Source of the DNA: a virus
IMG/VR virus record: IMGVR_UViG_3300045741_000093
Location: 1-39,067 of that record
DNA: 39,067 nucleotides
Reading direction: 5' to 3' (one strand)
In this document: positions 1 to 4,720 of the stretch, piece after piece
Numbering within the stretch: position 1 is the stretch's first letter
Layout: every line of letters starts with the position of its first letter
Made by a program: the position numbers and the translations under genes
The notes under the pieces: generated by a model
Told to the model about the DNA's origin: nothing
The model's input: the letters and a program-made list of their open reading frames with translations, nothing else
The model's database searches: none

Positions 1-145
1 GGCCTGAACGTTGTCGGCCGGGGTCCATGAACTTTCGAGCATGTCGAGCCGGCAGGCGGCGGTCATGGTGAGGCCCGTCCCGGCGGCCGTGATGTTGCCG
101 ACGATCACGCGAACCCCGCGCGGATCATCTTGGAATGAGCGCACT
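1..145. repeat. Terminal direct repeat, left copy
   Basis: Bases 1-145 match bases 38923-39067 with a single mismatch (A at 127, G at 39049). Both copies lie inside the SNF2 helicase reading frame, and joining them restores one uninterrupted gene. The mismatch is a synonymous Asp codon change (GAT versus GAC). This fits the overlapping ends of a circular assembly, or a short terminal redundancy, better than an attachment site. Confidence 0.95.
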
Positions 146-1194
146 GTCAACTCACGCTGGCGCTCGCTTGTGCCGCCGACGATTGTCTCAGCCCGTATGC
201 CGTGCTGGTTCAGGTGGTCAGCGACAAGCTGGATCGCCTTGCGGTGATGCGCCATGATGACGAGCTTGTCGATTGTGCCGGACTTCAGTTCTTCGGTGAT
301 GAGCTTGGCGTAGCCGGGCGCTTTAGCCTCGGCAATCAGCGCTCGAAGCGTGGCGATGTGCGTGCCGTCCTCGAACGCCAGCCGCCCCTCGGTCTCGATG
401 CTCTGGATGATGCGCTCGGACAGGCCCAGATACTGCTTCAGGTATTCCGTGACCGAGCAGCTGTCACCGTCAACCGGCAACACGTCTAAACGGATAGGCG
501 GCAGCGACGAGCCCACGTCGTCGAACGTCCGCATCAAGGACATATCGCGAAGCATGGCCTGAAGCTCTGGCAAAGCCTCCTTGCGCACGGAGTTGGCGAC
601 GCTAAACGTGCCGACGCGCTGCTTGAAGAACCGCTTCTGGAACGCGGTAAAGTCGAGCTTGGTCTGGCCGGACAGACGTAGCGGAATCCACAGGTCAGCC
701 GGATCGTTCTTGATCGGCGTCCCTGTCAGGCACCACACCCGCGAGGCAAAGCCAGCGATGCCGCCGATGCCGTCACCCTTCTCGCCGACAATGGCCTTTG
801 TGCGCTTGGTTTCCGGGTTCTTCAGGTAGTGGCTCTCGTCGATGATGAGCGCGTCGAAGTAGTCACTCGCGATGTCGCCGGCCCAGTTGACCGCCTGCTC
901 GTAGCTCATCACGAGCACATCCACCTTGCCGCGCTGCCAGGCGACTAGGTCAAACACGCTATCCGCCTTGACCACGCGGGCGTTATCCCGCCCCCACAGC
1001 CTGATCTGATACGGCCAGACCTGACGAACGCCAGCCGGGCAGATGACGATTGACCGCTCGGCCTTCACCAACTCGCGGGCGCGGATGGCCTGCGCGGTCT
1101 TGCCAAGACCGGGCTCGTCGAAGATAGACGCTCGGTAGTTGGCCGCGAGAAACGCTGCGCCTTCGATCTGGTATTGTTCAAGTTTCTCGGTCAT
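1..1194 (-). CDS. SNF2-family DNA helicase (N-terminal part; continues at 39067)
   Basis: This is a superfamily 2 ATPase of the SNF2 type, expected to translocate on DNA during phage replication or recombination. Read from the ATG at 1194, the protein shows a Q-motif-like start (QYQIEGAAFL, residues 7-16), Walker A DEPGLGKT (26-33), Walker B DESH (119-122) and motif III LTGTP (156-160). The frame is open to base 1 and continues at the other end of the window, where it contributes motif VI (QAVRRIRR). Joined across the repeat, 1194-146 plus 39067-38752 gives 454 residues, a usual length for phage SNF2 helicases. The start overlaps the end of the zinc-ribbon gene by 17 bases. SNF2, DUF2800, DUF2815 and PolA genes form a recurring phage replication set, and all are present here in order. 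Confidence 0.93.
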   Translation of the reverse strand, partial: MTEKLEQYQIEGAAFLAANYRASIFDEPGLGKTAQAIRARELVKAERSIVICPAGVRQVWPYQIRLWGRDNARVVKADSVFDLVAWQRGKVDVLVMSYEQAVNWAGDIASDYFDALIIDESHYLKNPETKRTKAIVGEKGDGIGGIAGFASRVWCLTGTPIKNDPADLWIPLRLSGQTKLDFTAFQKRFFKQRVGTFSVANSVRKEALPELQAMLRDMSLMRTFDDVGSSLPPIRLDVLPVDGDSCSVTEYLKQYLGLSERIIQSIETEGRLAFEDGTHIATLRALIAEAKAPGYAKLITEELKSGTIDKLVIMAHHRKAIQLVADHLNQHGIRAETIVGGTSERQRELTVRSFQDDPRGVRVIVGNITAAGTGLTMTAACRLDMLESSWTPADNVQA

Positions 1195-1420
1195 CTACCA
1201 CCTTAAACGTTTGGTTCTTAACGATCACATCGTAGATCGATGTGTCTATAGTCTGCTCAGCCGTTGTGAACTTTTCAGAACACGTTGCGCATGTGCGCTG
1301 CCTGAATTTTACACCTTTATGTGACCGACTATCGGTCACTCTGTTCAATCTGCTACCACACACCGGACAGGCAAGGGTCACTTGATCTGCGGCCTGCGAT
1401 ACGTTCCAACAGCTGCTCAT
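1178..1420 (-). CDS. NrdR-like zinc-ribbon protein, 80 aa
   Basis: A small predicted zinc-binding protein. Two CxxC pairs (C18/C21 and C44/C47) frame DSR (30-32), RQR (40-42) and FTTAE (51-55). This is the order seen in the N-terminal DNA-binding zinc ribbon of NrdR, the repressor of ribonucleotide reductase genes. The ATP-cone domain that follows in cellular NrdR is absent, leaving only about 25 further residues. The start at 1420 is chosen because its ATG overlaps the stop of the resolvase gene (ATGA), implying translational coupling; a longer in-frame extension to 1483 would lie wholly inside that gene. It could bind host nrd promoters or phage DNA. Ogr/Delta-type activators are an alternative family, but the FTT-E signature fits NrdR better. 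Confidence 0.7.
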   Translation of the reverse strand: MSSCWNVSQAADQVTLACPVCGSRLNRVTDSRSHKGVKFRQRTCATCSEKFTTAEQTIDTSIYDVIVKNQTFKVVDDRET

Positions 1421-1854
1421 GTTTCCACCCTCATGCACACGTAGCCGGGCCAAATGCTCATATCCACCACCGTCACGCGGCATCTGTCACGCGCAATGCC
1501 TTCACAAAGCTCAACATGCAGGCCCCGCATTTTCTTGTCGTCCACGACGATCCCGAGCCCGTGCTGCACCGGCTTGTCCGGGCACTTCAAGCTGTCCGAC
1601 AGCAGCTTGATGCGGTTGTCTATGTCGCCGCGAACCTCCGGGGACAGATCGATCCACAGCCCGTAAGGGCGATCCCCGAGCCGTGGCAGGTTATCACCCC
1701 TGCCATGGGTCTCTTTGACTTCGCGCAGCCAGAACCGATAGCCCGCCGTCTTCATGGTGAGATGCGATCCCCGTCGGGCGGCGAACGCGCGGTTCACAGA
1801 AGGTGGAAGAGGCAGGTCCAGCGTAATGATGTGTTGGAACGGCCGCTTCGTCAT
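1417..1854 (-). CDS. rusA: RusA-family Holliday junction resolvase
   Basis: A predicted endonuclease that resolves four-way DNA junctions formed during phage replication and recombination. The 145-residue protein has the RusA hallmarks: an N-terminal beta strand ending LPLPPSVNRAF, a central DIDNRIKLLSDSL carrying the essential acidic residues, and a following GLGIVVDDK segment with the second acidic pair. Length is close to the 120-145 residues usual for the family. The ATG at 1854 overlaps the stop of the upstream HTH gene (TGATG), and the resolvase stop overlaps the next start (ATGA), so the genes are tightly coupled. An upstream GTG at 1857 is possible but less likely. Function rests on the RusA motif pattern and was not tested by search. 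Confidence 0.88.
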   Translation of the reverse strand: MTKRPFQHIITLDLPLPPSVNRAFAARRGSHLTMKTAGYRFWLREVKETHGRGDNLPRLGDRPYGLWIDLSPEVRGDIDNRIKLLSDSLKCPDKPVQHGLGIVVDDKKMRGLHVELCEGIARDRCRVTVVDMSIWPGYVCMRVET

Positions 1855-2654
1855 CACACGCCGTCCGGCTTTAGCACTGCGCCAGCGTCAAGCACGGCAT
1901 CAATTTTCGCAAGCGCTCCTGCCCTGGCATTAACCTCCGTCTTTAGGAGCTTCACCTGGTTTGGTTTCATGCCAGGCCAAGGCCGCTTTCCGTTGCGGAT
2001 GAGCGAGTAGTAGGACTTCGATAGCCCGAGAATGTCAGCCATTTCACTATCCAGAAACCCCGCTGAGATAGCGAGCTTGATGAGCGCAGGAACCGGACCG
2101 CTCGGCTCTGCCGCTTTCCGCTGGCGCACGGGTGTAGCAGCCGGAGCGGGTTCGTCATCCCAGTCAGCCTCAACTGGTTCGTCTTGAATGAGCATGGCGA
2201 GCCCCTCGCGCAGTCTGGGAGAGCGAAGCCTGTCATCTGTATACGCGTAGGCTAGAATATCAGCGATGCGAAGTGCCGGAACCGGACAGTTGTTTTGTAT
2301 AGCTGTCGCAAATGCTTCGCGAAGCGCATCAACTCGTGCTTGCCAGTCAGCAGCAGCCCGCACTCTAGATAACTCAGCGTCCAATCCCTCAACATGCTTG
2401 GACAATACACTGTGTAAGTCCGCGAGGGGGCCGTCCTCTGAAATTGCCACATCCATCTCTGTGGCAATAAACTCCGACAGCTTTCCTAGGGCGCGGGATA
2501 GCGCGGATTGCACGTTTTCGCGAGCAACCTCATTGCACTTCTGCACCACCTCAACGGGCGTGACCGCACCCAAAGACCACGCGGTCGGGTCGTCCCGCAA
2601 AGACCAATGGAATTCACTGGCCGCCTTCTCTGCAATTTGTTTGACGTTCAACAT
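1854..2654 (-). CDS. HTH DNA-binding protein, candidate early regulator
   Basis: A 266-residue protein of unknown exact role. The N-terminal two thirds is helical and acidic in places, with no recognised domain. Near residues 190-240 there is a helix-turn-helix with a Cro/CI-like look (SEMADILGLSKSYYSLIRNG), so it probably binds DNA at its C-terminal end. The start at 2654 is preceded by a strong Shine-Dalgarno AAAGGAG (2669-2663) with an 8-base gap; a GTG 18 bases upstream lies before this site and is rejected. A consensus promoter with an overlapping dyad (2672-2706) lies directly upstream, giving a leader of about 17 bases. Being the first gene behind one of five similar promoter/operators makes it a candidate autoregulated repressor. 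That role is inference. Confidence 0.75.
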   Translation of the reverse strand: MLNVKQIAEKAASEFHWSLRDDPTAWSLGAVTPVEVVQKCNEVARENVQSALSRALGKLSEFIATEMDVAISEDGPLADLHSVLSKHVEGLDAELSRVRAAADWQARVDALREAFATAIQNNCPVPALRIADILAYAYTDDRLRSPRLREGLAMLIQDEPVEADWDDEPAPAATPVRQRKAAEPSGPVPALIKLAISAGFLDSEMADILGLSKSYYSLIRNGKRPWPGMKPNQVKLLKTEVNARAGALAKIDAVLDAGAVLKPDGV

Positions 2655-2671
2655 GTAGCATTCTCCTTTCA

Positions 2672-2706
2672 CATAAAAATTTATGCGTTTACTTGCCCCG
2701 TGTCAA
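2672..2706 (-). promoter_or_regulatory. Leftward promoter with overlapping dyad operator
   Basis: On the minus strand, TTGACA (2706-2701), a 17-base spacer and TAAATT (2683-2678) precede the HTH gene. A dyad CATA-N6-TATG spans 2672-2685, centred between the fifth and sixth bases of the -10. The same arrangement recurs at four other leftward promoters. The promoter lies within the end of the small membrane gene at 2681-2797. Confidence 0.7.
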
Positions 2707-2797
2707 CGGTGCAGGTCCGCATTGCGGCTTCATCGTCCGCAGCGATCCACCAGAGGACCGCGCCAAGCGCGAAGGTCACAGTGATCCAGTGCATCAT
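2681..2797 (-). CDS. Small single-pass membrane protein, 38 aa
   Basis: A 38-residue reading frame from the ATG at 2797 to the TAA at 2683-2681. Its ATG overlaps the stop of the beta-helix gene (ATGA), and a strong Shine-Dalgarno GGAGGA lies just upstream. The N-terminal half (WITVTFALGAVLWWIAA) is hydrophobic enough to span the membrane once, followed by a short acidic and polar tail. No family is recognised. Position in the early operon suggests a host-takeover or superinfection role, but nothing in the sequence proves it. Overlap with a promoter at its 3' end is unusual but common in compact phage genomes. Confidence 0.6.
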   Translation of the reverse strand: MMHWITVTFALGAVLWWIAADDEAAMRTCTVDTGQVNA

Positions 2798-3387
2798 TTT
2801 TCCTCCGGAATACGTCCTGTGTTTTTGGCAATGCTAATAAGTACATAGCCATACTCTTTCCAGAAGCGCGTGGATCGCACGCCGTCCATGGCTGCTACGC
2901 GGCGGTCATTAAATGTTTGCCATTCGGTCAGCAGGTGCGTTTCGCATCCGCACTGCATATGCTTGTCTGTGAGAGTCACAACATAGATGAGGCCGGATAT
3001 GGTGATGGGCGTTTTGGTAGCCCGCGCGTCACCAGAGACCTGCGCGTCACCAGAGACCTGCGCGTTGTCATAGACCTGCGCGTTGCCAGAGACCCGCGCG
3101 TTGCCAGAGACCCGCGCGTTGCCATAGACCCACGCGTCACCAGAGACCCGCGCGTTGCCATAGACCCACGCGTCACCAGAGACCCGCGCGTTGTCATAGA
3201 CCCACGCGTTGTCAGAGACCCACGCGTTGCCGCAAATCGACAGATTGTTTTCGTTCTCAATCCACCCGCCGACTGTGCCGGCGGCTAAATCTCCTATCGC
3301 CACGAGTGCCCTGATGCGCTTTAGGGTCACGCCGCCGAGCATAGTGTGTGTTTCCCCGGTGAACTCGTATTTTTTGTTGTTAGACAT
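2794..3387 (-). CDS. Short-period repeat protein, predicted left-handed beta-helix
   Basis: A 197-residue early protein. Residues from about 50 to 125 are a run of six-residue repeats of the form (N/D)A-x-V-(S/Y)-(G/D), for example GDAWVYGNARVSGDAWVYG, which is the pattern of left-handed beta-helix or hexapeptide proteins. Similar repeat proteins occur in many phages, mostly with unknown function. The N-terminal 45 residues contain a small domain (TLKRIRALVAIGD) and the C-terminal 70 residues are non-repetitive, with a CGCETH segment. The ATG at 3387 has the Shine-Dalgarno AAGGAG 9 bases upstream. The gene lies directly behind hammerhead ribozyme 1, whose cleavage would leave a leader of about 61 bases. 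Confidence 0.8.
   Translation of the reverse strand: MSNNKKYEFTGETHTMLGGVTLKRIRALVAIGDLAAGTVGGWIENENNLSICGNAWVSDNAWVYDNARVSGDAWVYGNARVSGDAWVYGNARVSGNARVSGNAQVYDNAQVSGDAQVSGDARATKTPITISGLIYVVTLTDKHMQCGCETHLLTEWQTFNDRRVAAMDGVRSTRFWKEYGYVLISIAKNTGRIPEEK
3023..3238. repeat. 18-bp tandem repeat inside the beta-helix gene
   Basis: Eleven clear copies and one degenerate copy of an 18-bp unit, plus-strand form CGCGCGTTGCCAGAGACC with variants at the TTGCC/TCACC/TTGTC and CAGAG/CATAG positions. Because 18 is a multiple of three, copies can be gained or lost without frameshift, and the other frames also stay open across the array. Confidence 0.95.
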
Positions 3388-3412
3388 GCCGCTTTCTCCT
3401 TGTTACGCCCCG

Positions 3413-3475
3413 TGCTCATCAGCTGCGGTTTGGGGCACTATGCCGCAGGACGCGGGATAGGCCCCGCGTTTCGCA
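3413..3475 (-). ncRNA. Type II hammerhead ribozyme 1
   Basis: Read on the minus strand: UGC (3475-3473), GAAA (3472-3469), stem III CGCGGG/CCCGCG (3468-3463 with 3456-3451, loop GCCUAU), U (3450), C (3449), stem I CUGCGG/CCGCAG (3448-3443 with 3428-3423), CUGAUGA (3422-3416) and GCA (3415-3413). Every core position of the hammerhead consensus is present, including the G10.1-C11.1 closing pair of stem II and a GUC cleavage triplet. Predicted cleavage is between 3449 and 3448, about 61 bases before the ATG at 3387. Stem II is only 3 bp locally, but an outer helix between ACGCCC (3514-3509) and GGGCGU (3410-3405) could close it. The order of elements makes it type II (open at stem II). Confidence 0.85.
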
Positions 3476-3480
3476 ATCAG

Positions 3481-3531
3481 TAAATCAGGTAGTCCAGCGT
3501 CTTTAACTGGGCGTTTCAGTCCCCTGATCTA
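3481..3531 (-). other. Structured spacer hairpin between gene stop and ribozyme 1
   Basis: Minus-strand UAGAUCAGG (3531-3523) can pair with CCUGAUUUA (3489-3481), 9 pairs including one G-U. Inside is a smaller CCAG/CUGG helix and a second GAAAC. It begins with the stop codon of the 3532-3810 gene. It lacks a U tract, so it is not an obvious terminator, and lacks CUGANGA, so it is not itself a ribozyme. Confidence 0.5.
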
Positions 3532-3810
3532 CTACTGAGGCCAGTTAAGTCGTTCAGCTATTTTTGCCAAGCGTGGGTCATAGCAGTCTCCCCCGTATCT
3601 GAACTGGGCGTCAGCTGTACTCTCGTGCTTTTCAAGAAGCGCGATGCCTAGCGCATTAACCGCTACACACCACTCTTCTTGACCGATAGCCATGTACAGA
3701 AAAGGCATTTCGTCCTCCGGGTCATAGCACTCAGCGGCTATTTCCCTTACGTACTCTTTCACTAAAAAGGCGGTTTTACCCGCCTCTGTTACAGCAGAGC
3801 GTTTAATCAT
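3532..3810 (-). CDS. Hypothetical early protein, 92 aa
   Basis: A small acidic protein from the ATG at 3810, with GAGG 6 bases upstream as ribosome binding site. The sequence is rich in acidic residues and cysteines (ECYDPEDEM near residue 27, GGDCYDPRL near 74). The CYDP segment occurs twice about 48 residues apart, hinting at an internal duplication or a shared binding motif. No family is recognised. It is flanked by two hammerhead ribozymes: ribozyme 2 ends 21 bases upstream of its start and ribozyme 1 lies downstream. Its message would therefore be released as a single-gene RNA. Early phage proteins of this size often modulate host enzymes, which is inference only. Confidence 0.7.
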   Translation of the reverse strand: MIKRSAVTEAGKTAFLVKEYVREIAAECYDPEDEMPFLYMAIGQEEWCVAVNALGIALLEKHESTADAQFRYGGDCYDPRLAKIAERLNWPQ

Positions 3811-3830
3811 GTTGAACCTCGTGTTGTGCG

Positions 3831-3897
3831 ACCCGCCATCTTCAGGGGTGAGCCGGTCAATGCTCGCCCGACGCCCCGGCGGGGCGTTTCGGCAAGT
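3831..3897 (-). ncRNA. Type II hammerhead ribozyme 2
   Basis: Minus strand: stem II 5' arm ACUUGCC (3897-3891), GAAA (3890-3887), stem III CGCCCC/GGGGCG (3886-3881 with 3877-3872, loop GCC), U (3871), C (3870), stem I GGGCGAGC/GCUCACCC (3869-3862 with 3853-3846, one mismatch), CUGAAGA (3845-3839), U (3838), stem II 3' arm GGCGGGU (3837-3831). Stem II has 7 pairs including two G-U. The single unpaired U between CUGAAGA and stem II departs from the canonical core, where stem II follows directly. Predicted cleavage after the GUC at 3870 leaves a 59-base leader before the ATG at 3810. Confidence 0.75.
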
Positions 3898-3927
3898 GTC
3901 ACGCGATACCCGCGCCGTATCTTGTAT

Positions 3928-4284
3928 TCACTCTTGCTCTATCAGGTTGAAAATGACTTCTTCTCCGTGCATCAATGCCCGCATCTCATCGAAAGTCGCG
4001 TAATCAGCGAGATACCAGTTTTTTCCCTCTGCTGTAGCTTCGCCGTCATCATCATAGTGCATGCTTTCAGCAATACACGGGGCGCCAGTCAGTGCGAGCG
4101 GGTTCGTCATCCGCGTTTCGCTATCAAAATAGCTGTATGAGCCGTTCGATGAATGACTTTCCAGAAGGTCACACCATATCATGTTATAGGGTTCGCTTTT
4201 AATGTAGTTTTCGATTAATTCAACTCCGTTATCCGTTGCCTTTACGGATAGATTGCCGTTTGCAAGTTCTGTAATCATTAACAT
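3928..4284 (-). CDS. Hypothetical early protein, 118 aa
   Basis: A 118-residue acidic protein without a recognised domain. Aromatic and acidic residues dominate the second half (YLADYATFDEMRALMHGEE). It begins with two nearby in-frame ATGs; the one at 4284 follows GGAG with a 10-base gap, and the one at 4278 is an alternative. The gene sits between hammerhead ribozyme 3, whose cut at 4338/4337 leaves a leader of 53 bases, and ribozyme 2. Codon use is less G+C-biased than in the structural genes, as in the neighbouring early genes, which may mean recent acquisition. No function is claimed. Confidence 0.72.
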   Translation of the reverse strand: MLMITELANGNLSVKATDNGVELIENYIKSEPYNMIWCDLLESHSSNGSYSYFDSETRMTNPLALTGAPCIAESMHYDDDGEATAEGKNWYLADYATFDEMRALMHGEEVIFNLIEQE

Positions 4285-4304
4285 GATCTTTACTCCAAGG
4301 GCCT

Positions 4305-4360
4305 GCCATCGTCAGGCGAGCGGGGCCATTCGCTCGCGACCCGCTTTAGCGGGTTTCAGC
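4305..4360 (-). ncRNA. Type II hammerhead ribozyme 3, overlapping a stop codon
   Basis: Minus strand: GCU (4360-4358), GAAA (4357-4354), stem III CCCGC/GCGGG (4353-4349 with 4344-4340, loop UAAA), U (4339), C (4338), stem I GCGAGCG/CGCUCGC (4337-4331 with 4322-4316, 7 perfect pairs, 8-base loop), CUGACGA (4315-4309), U (4308), GGC (4307-4305). Stem II is short (G-U, G-C, C-G) and preceded by the same extra U as in ribozyme 2. The GAAACCCGC segment also encodes the last three codons (Glu-Thr-Arg) of the upstream gene, and the loop holds its TAA stop. Predicted cleavage follows the GUC at 4338. Confidence 0.78.
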
Positions 4361-4621
4361 TCGTGCTTGTTCTACTATCTTCAGCGCTTGCGCCGTTGTG
4401 GAGGCTTCTATATATACACAAAACGCGCCGCCACGAGTATAAACGGCCACGACACGCCCGTGCCCCCAATAGACACCACCGCGATCATAATAGCCGTCAC
4501 CTCCGCAGTGTTTGGTGTATAATTTCCCGTTAACAGGAATATCGTTTATATCGTCTCCAGCGCGCCCCATCGGCGCGCCACGTTCTGTTTTTACTCTGAC
4601 GAATGGATTAAATCTTGACAT
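4346..4621 (-). CDS. Hypothetical early protein, 91 aa
   Basis: A 91-residue basic protein, rich in glycine, tyrosine and arginine (CGGDGYYDRGGVYWGHGR near the middle), with a helical C-terminus. No family is recognised. The start is placed at the ATG at 4621, because the longer open frame begins inside the -35 box of the promoter at 4656-4684 and would precede the transcription start. A weak GGGG lies upstream as ribosome binding site. Its final codons and stop double as part of hammerhead ribozyme 3, so cleavage would cut its message just 8 bases after the stop codon. It is the first cistron of the ribozyme-punctuated group. Confidence 0.7.
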   Translation of the reverse strand: MSRFNPFVRVKTERGAPMGRAGDDINDIPVNGKLYTKHCGGDGYYDRGGVYWGHGRVVAVYTRGGAFCVYIEASTTAQALKIVEQARAETR

Positions 4622-4645
4622 TGTGAACCCCGCGTTCGTTGTTTC

Positions 4646-4684
4646 GATAAATTTATATCTAGCTGTGTTATATCTGTTTGTCAA
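4646..4684 (-). promoter_or_regulatory. Leftward promoter with dyad
   Basis: TTGACA (4684-4679), a 17-base spacer and TAGATA (4661-4656) on the minus strand, with an expected start near 4649 and a leader of about 28 bases to the ATG at 4621. A dyad GATA-N6-TATC (4646-4659) overlaps the -10. Its centre is shifted about 4 bases downstream relative to the other four leftward promoters. The flanking stretch is markedly AT-rich. Confidence 0.65.
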
Positions 4685-4700
4685 TATTTATTTTCACATT

Positions 4701-4720
4701 TTGAAAATTTTTATTTTCAA
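4701..4720. promoter_or_regulatory. Perfect 8-bp palindrome upstream of the 4656-4684 promoter
   Basis: TTGAAAAT-TTTT-ATTTTCAA is a perfect inverted repeat with a 4-base centre. It overlaps the TGA stop of the 4717-5325 gene and lies 17 bases upstream of the -35 box. It could be an operator or an AT-rich upstream element. It is too weak in G-C pairs to be a convincing terminator. Confidence 0.45.

Noticed and set aside
1-145. Terminal repeat as attL/attR of a prophage
   Set aside because: No integrase, no tRNA or host flank, and the repeat is inside a phage gene that is restored by joining the ends.
3023-3238. Repeat array resembling a CRISPR
   Set aside because: Units are contiguous 18-mers with no spacers, lie in a coding frame, and encode a regular protein repeat.
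2917-3288. Open frames on both strands across the 18-bp repeat
   Set aside because: The repeat period is a multiple of three, so all frames stay open; only the 2794-3387 frame has a good ribosome binding site and non-repeat domains.
3413-4360. GC-rich hairpins in early spacers read as intrinsic terminators
   Set aside because: None is followed by a U tract on the minus strand, and the conserved GAAA, GUC and CUGANGA around them fit a hammerhead in full.
4370-4390. Another CUGAAGA on the minus strand upstream of ribozyme 3
   Set aside because: It lies in coding sequence, and its upstream arm cannot form a proper stem I with the sequence after the cleavage site; considered chance.
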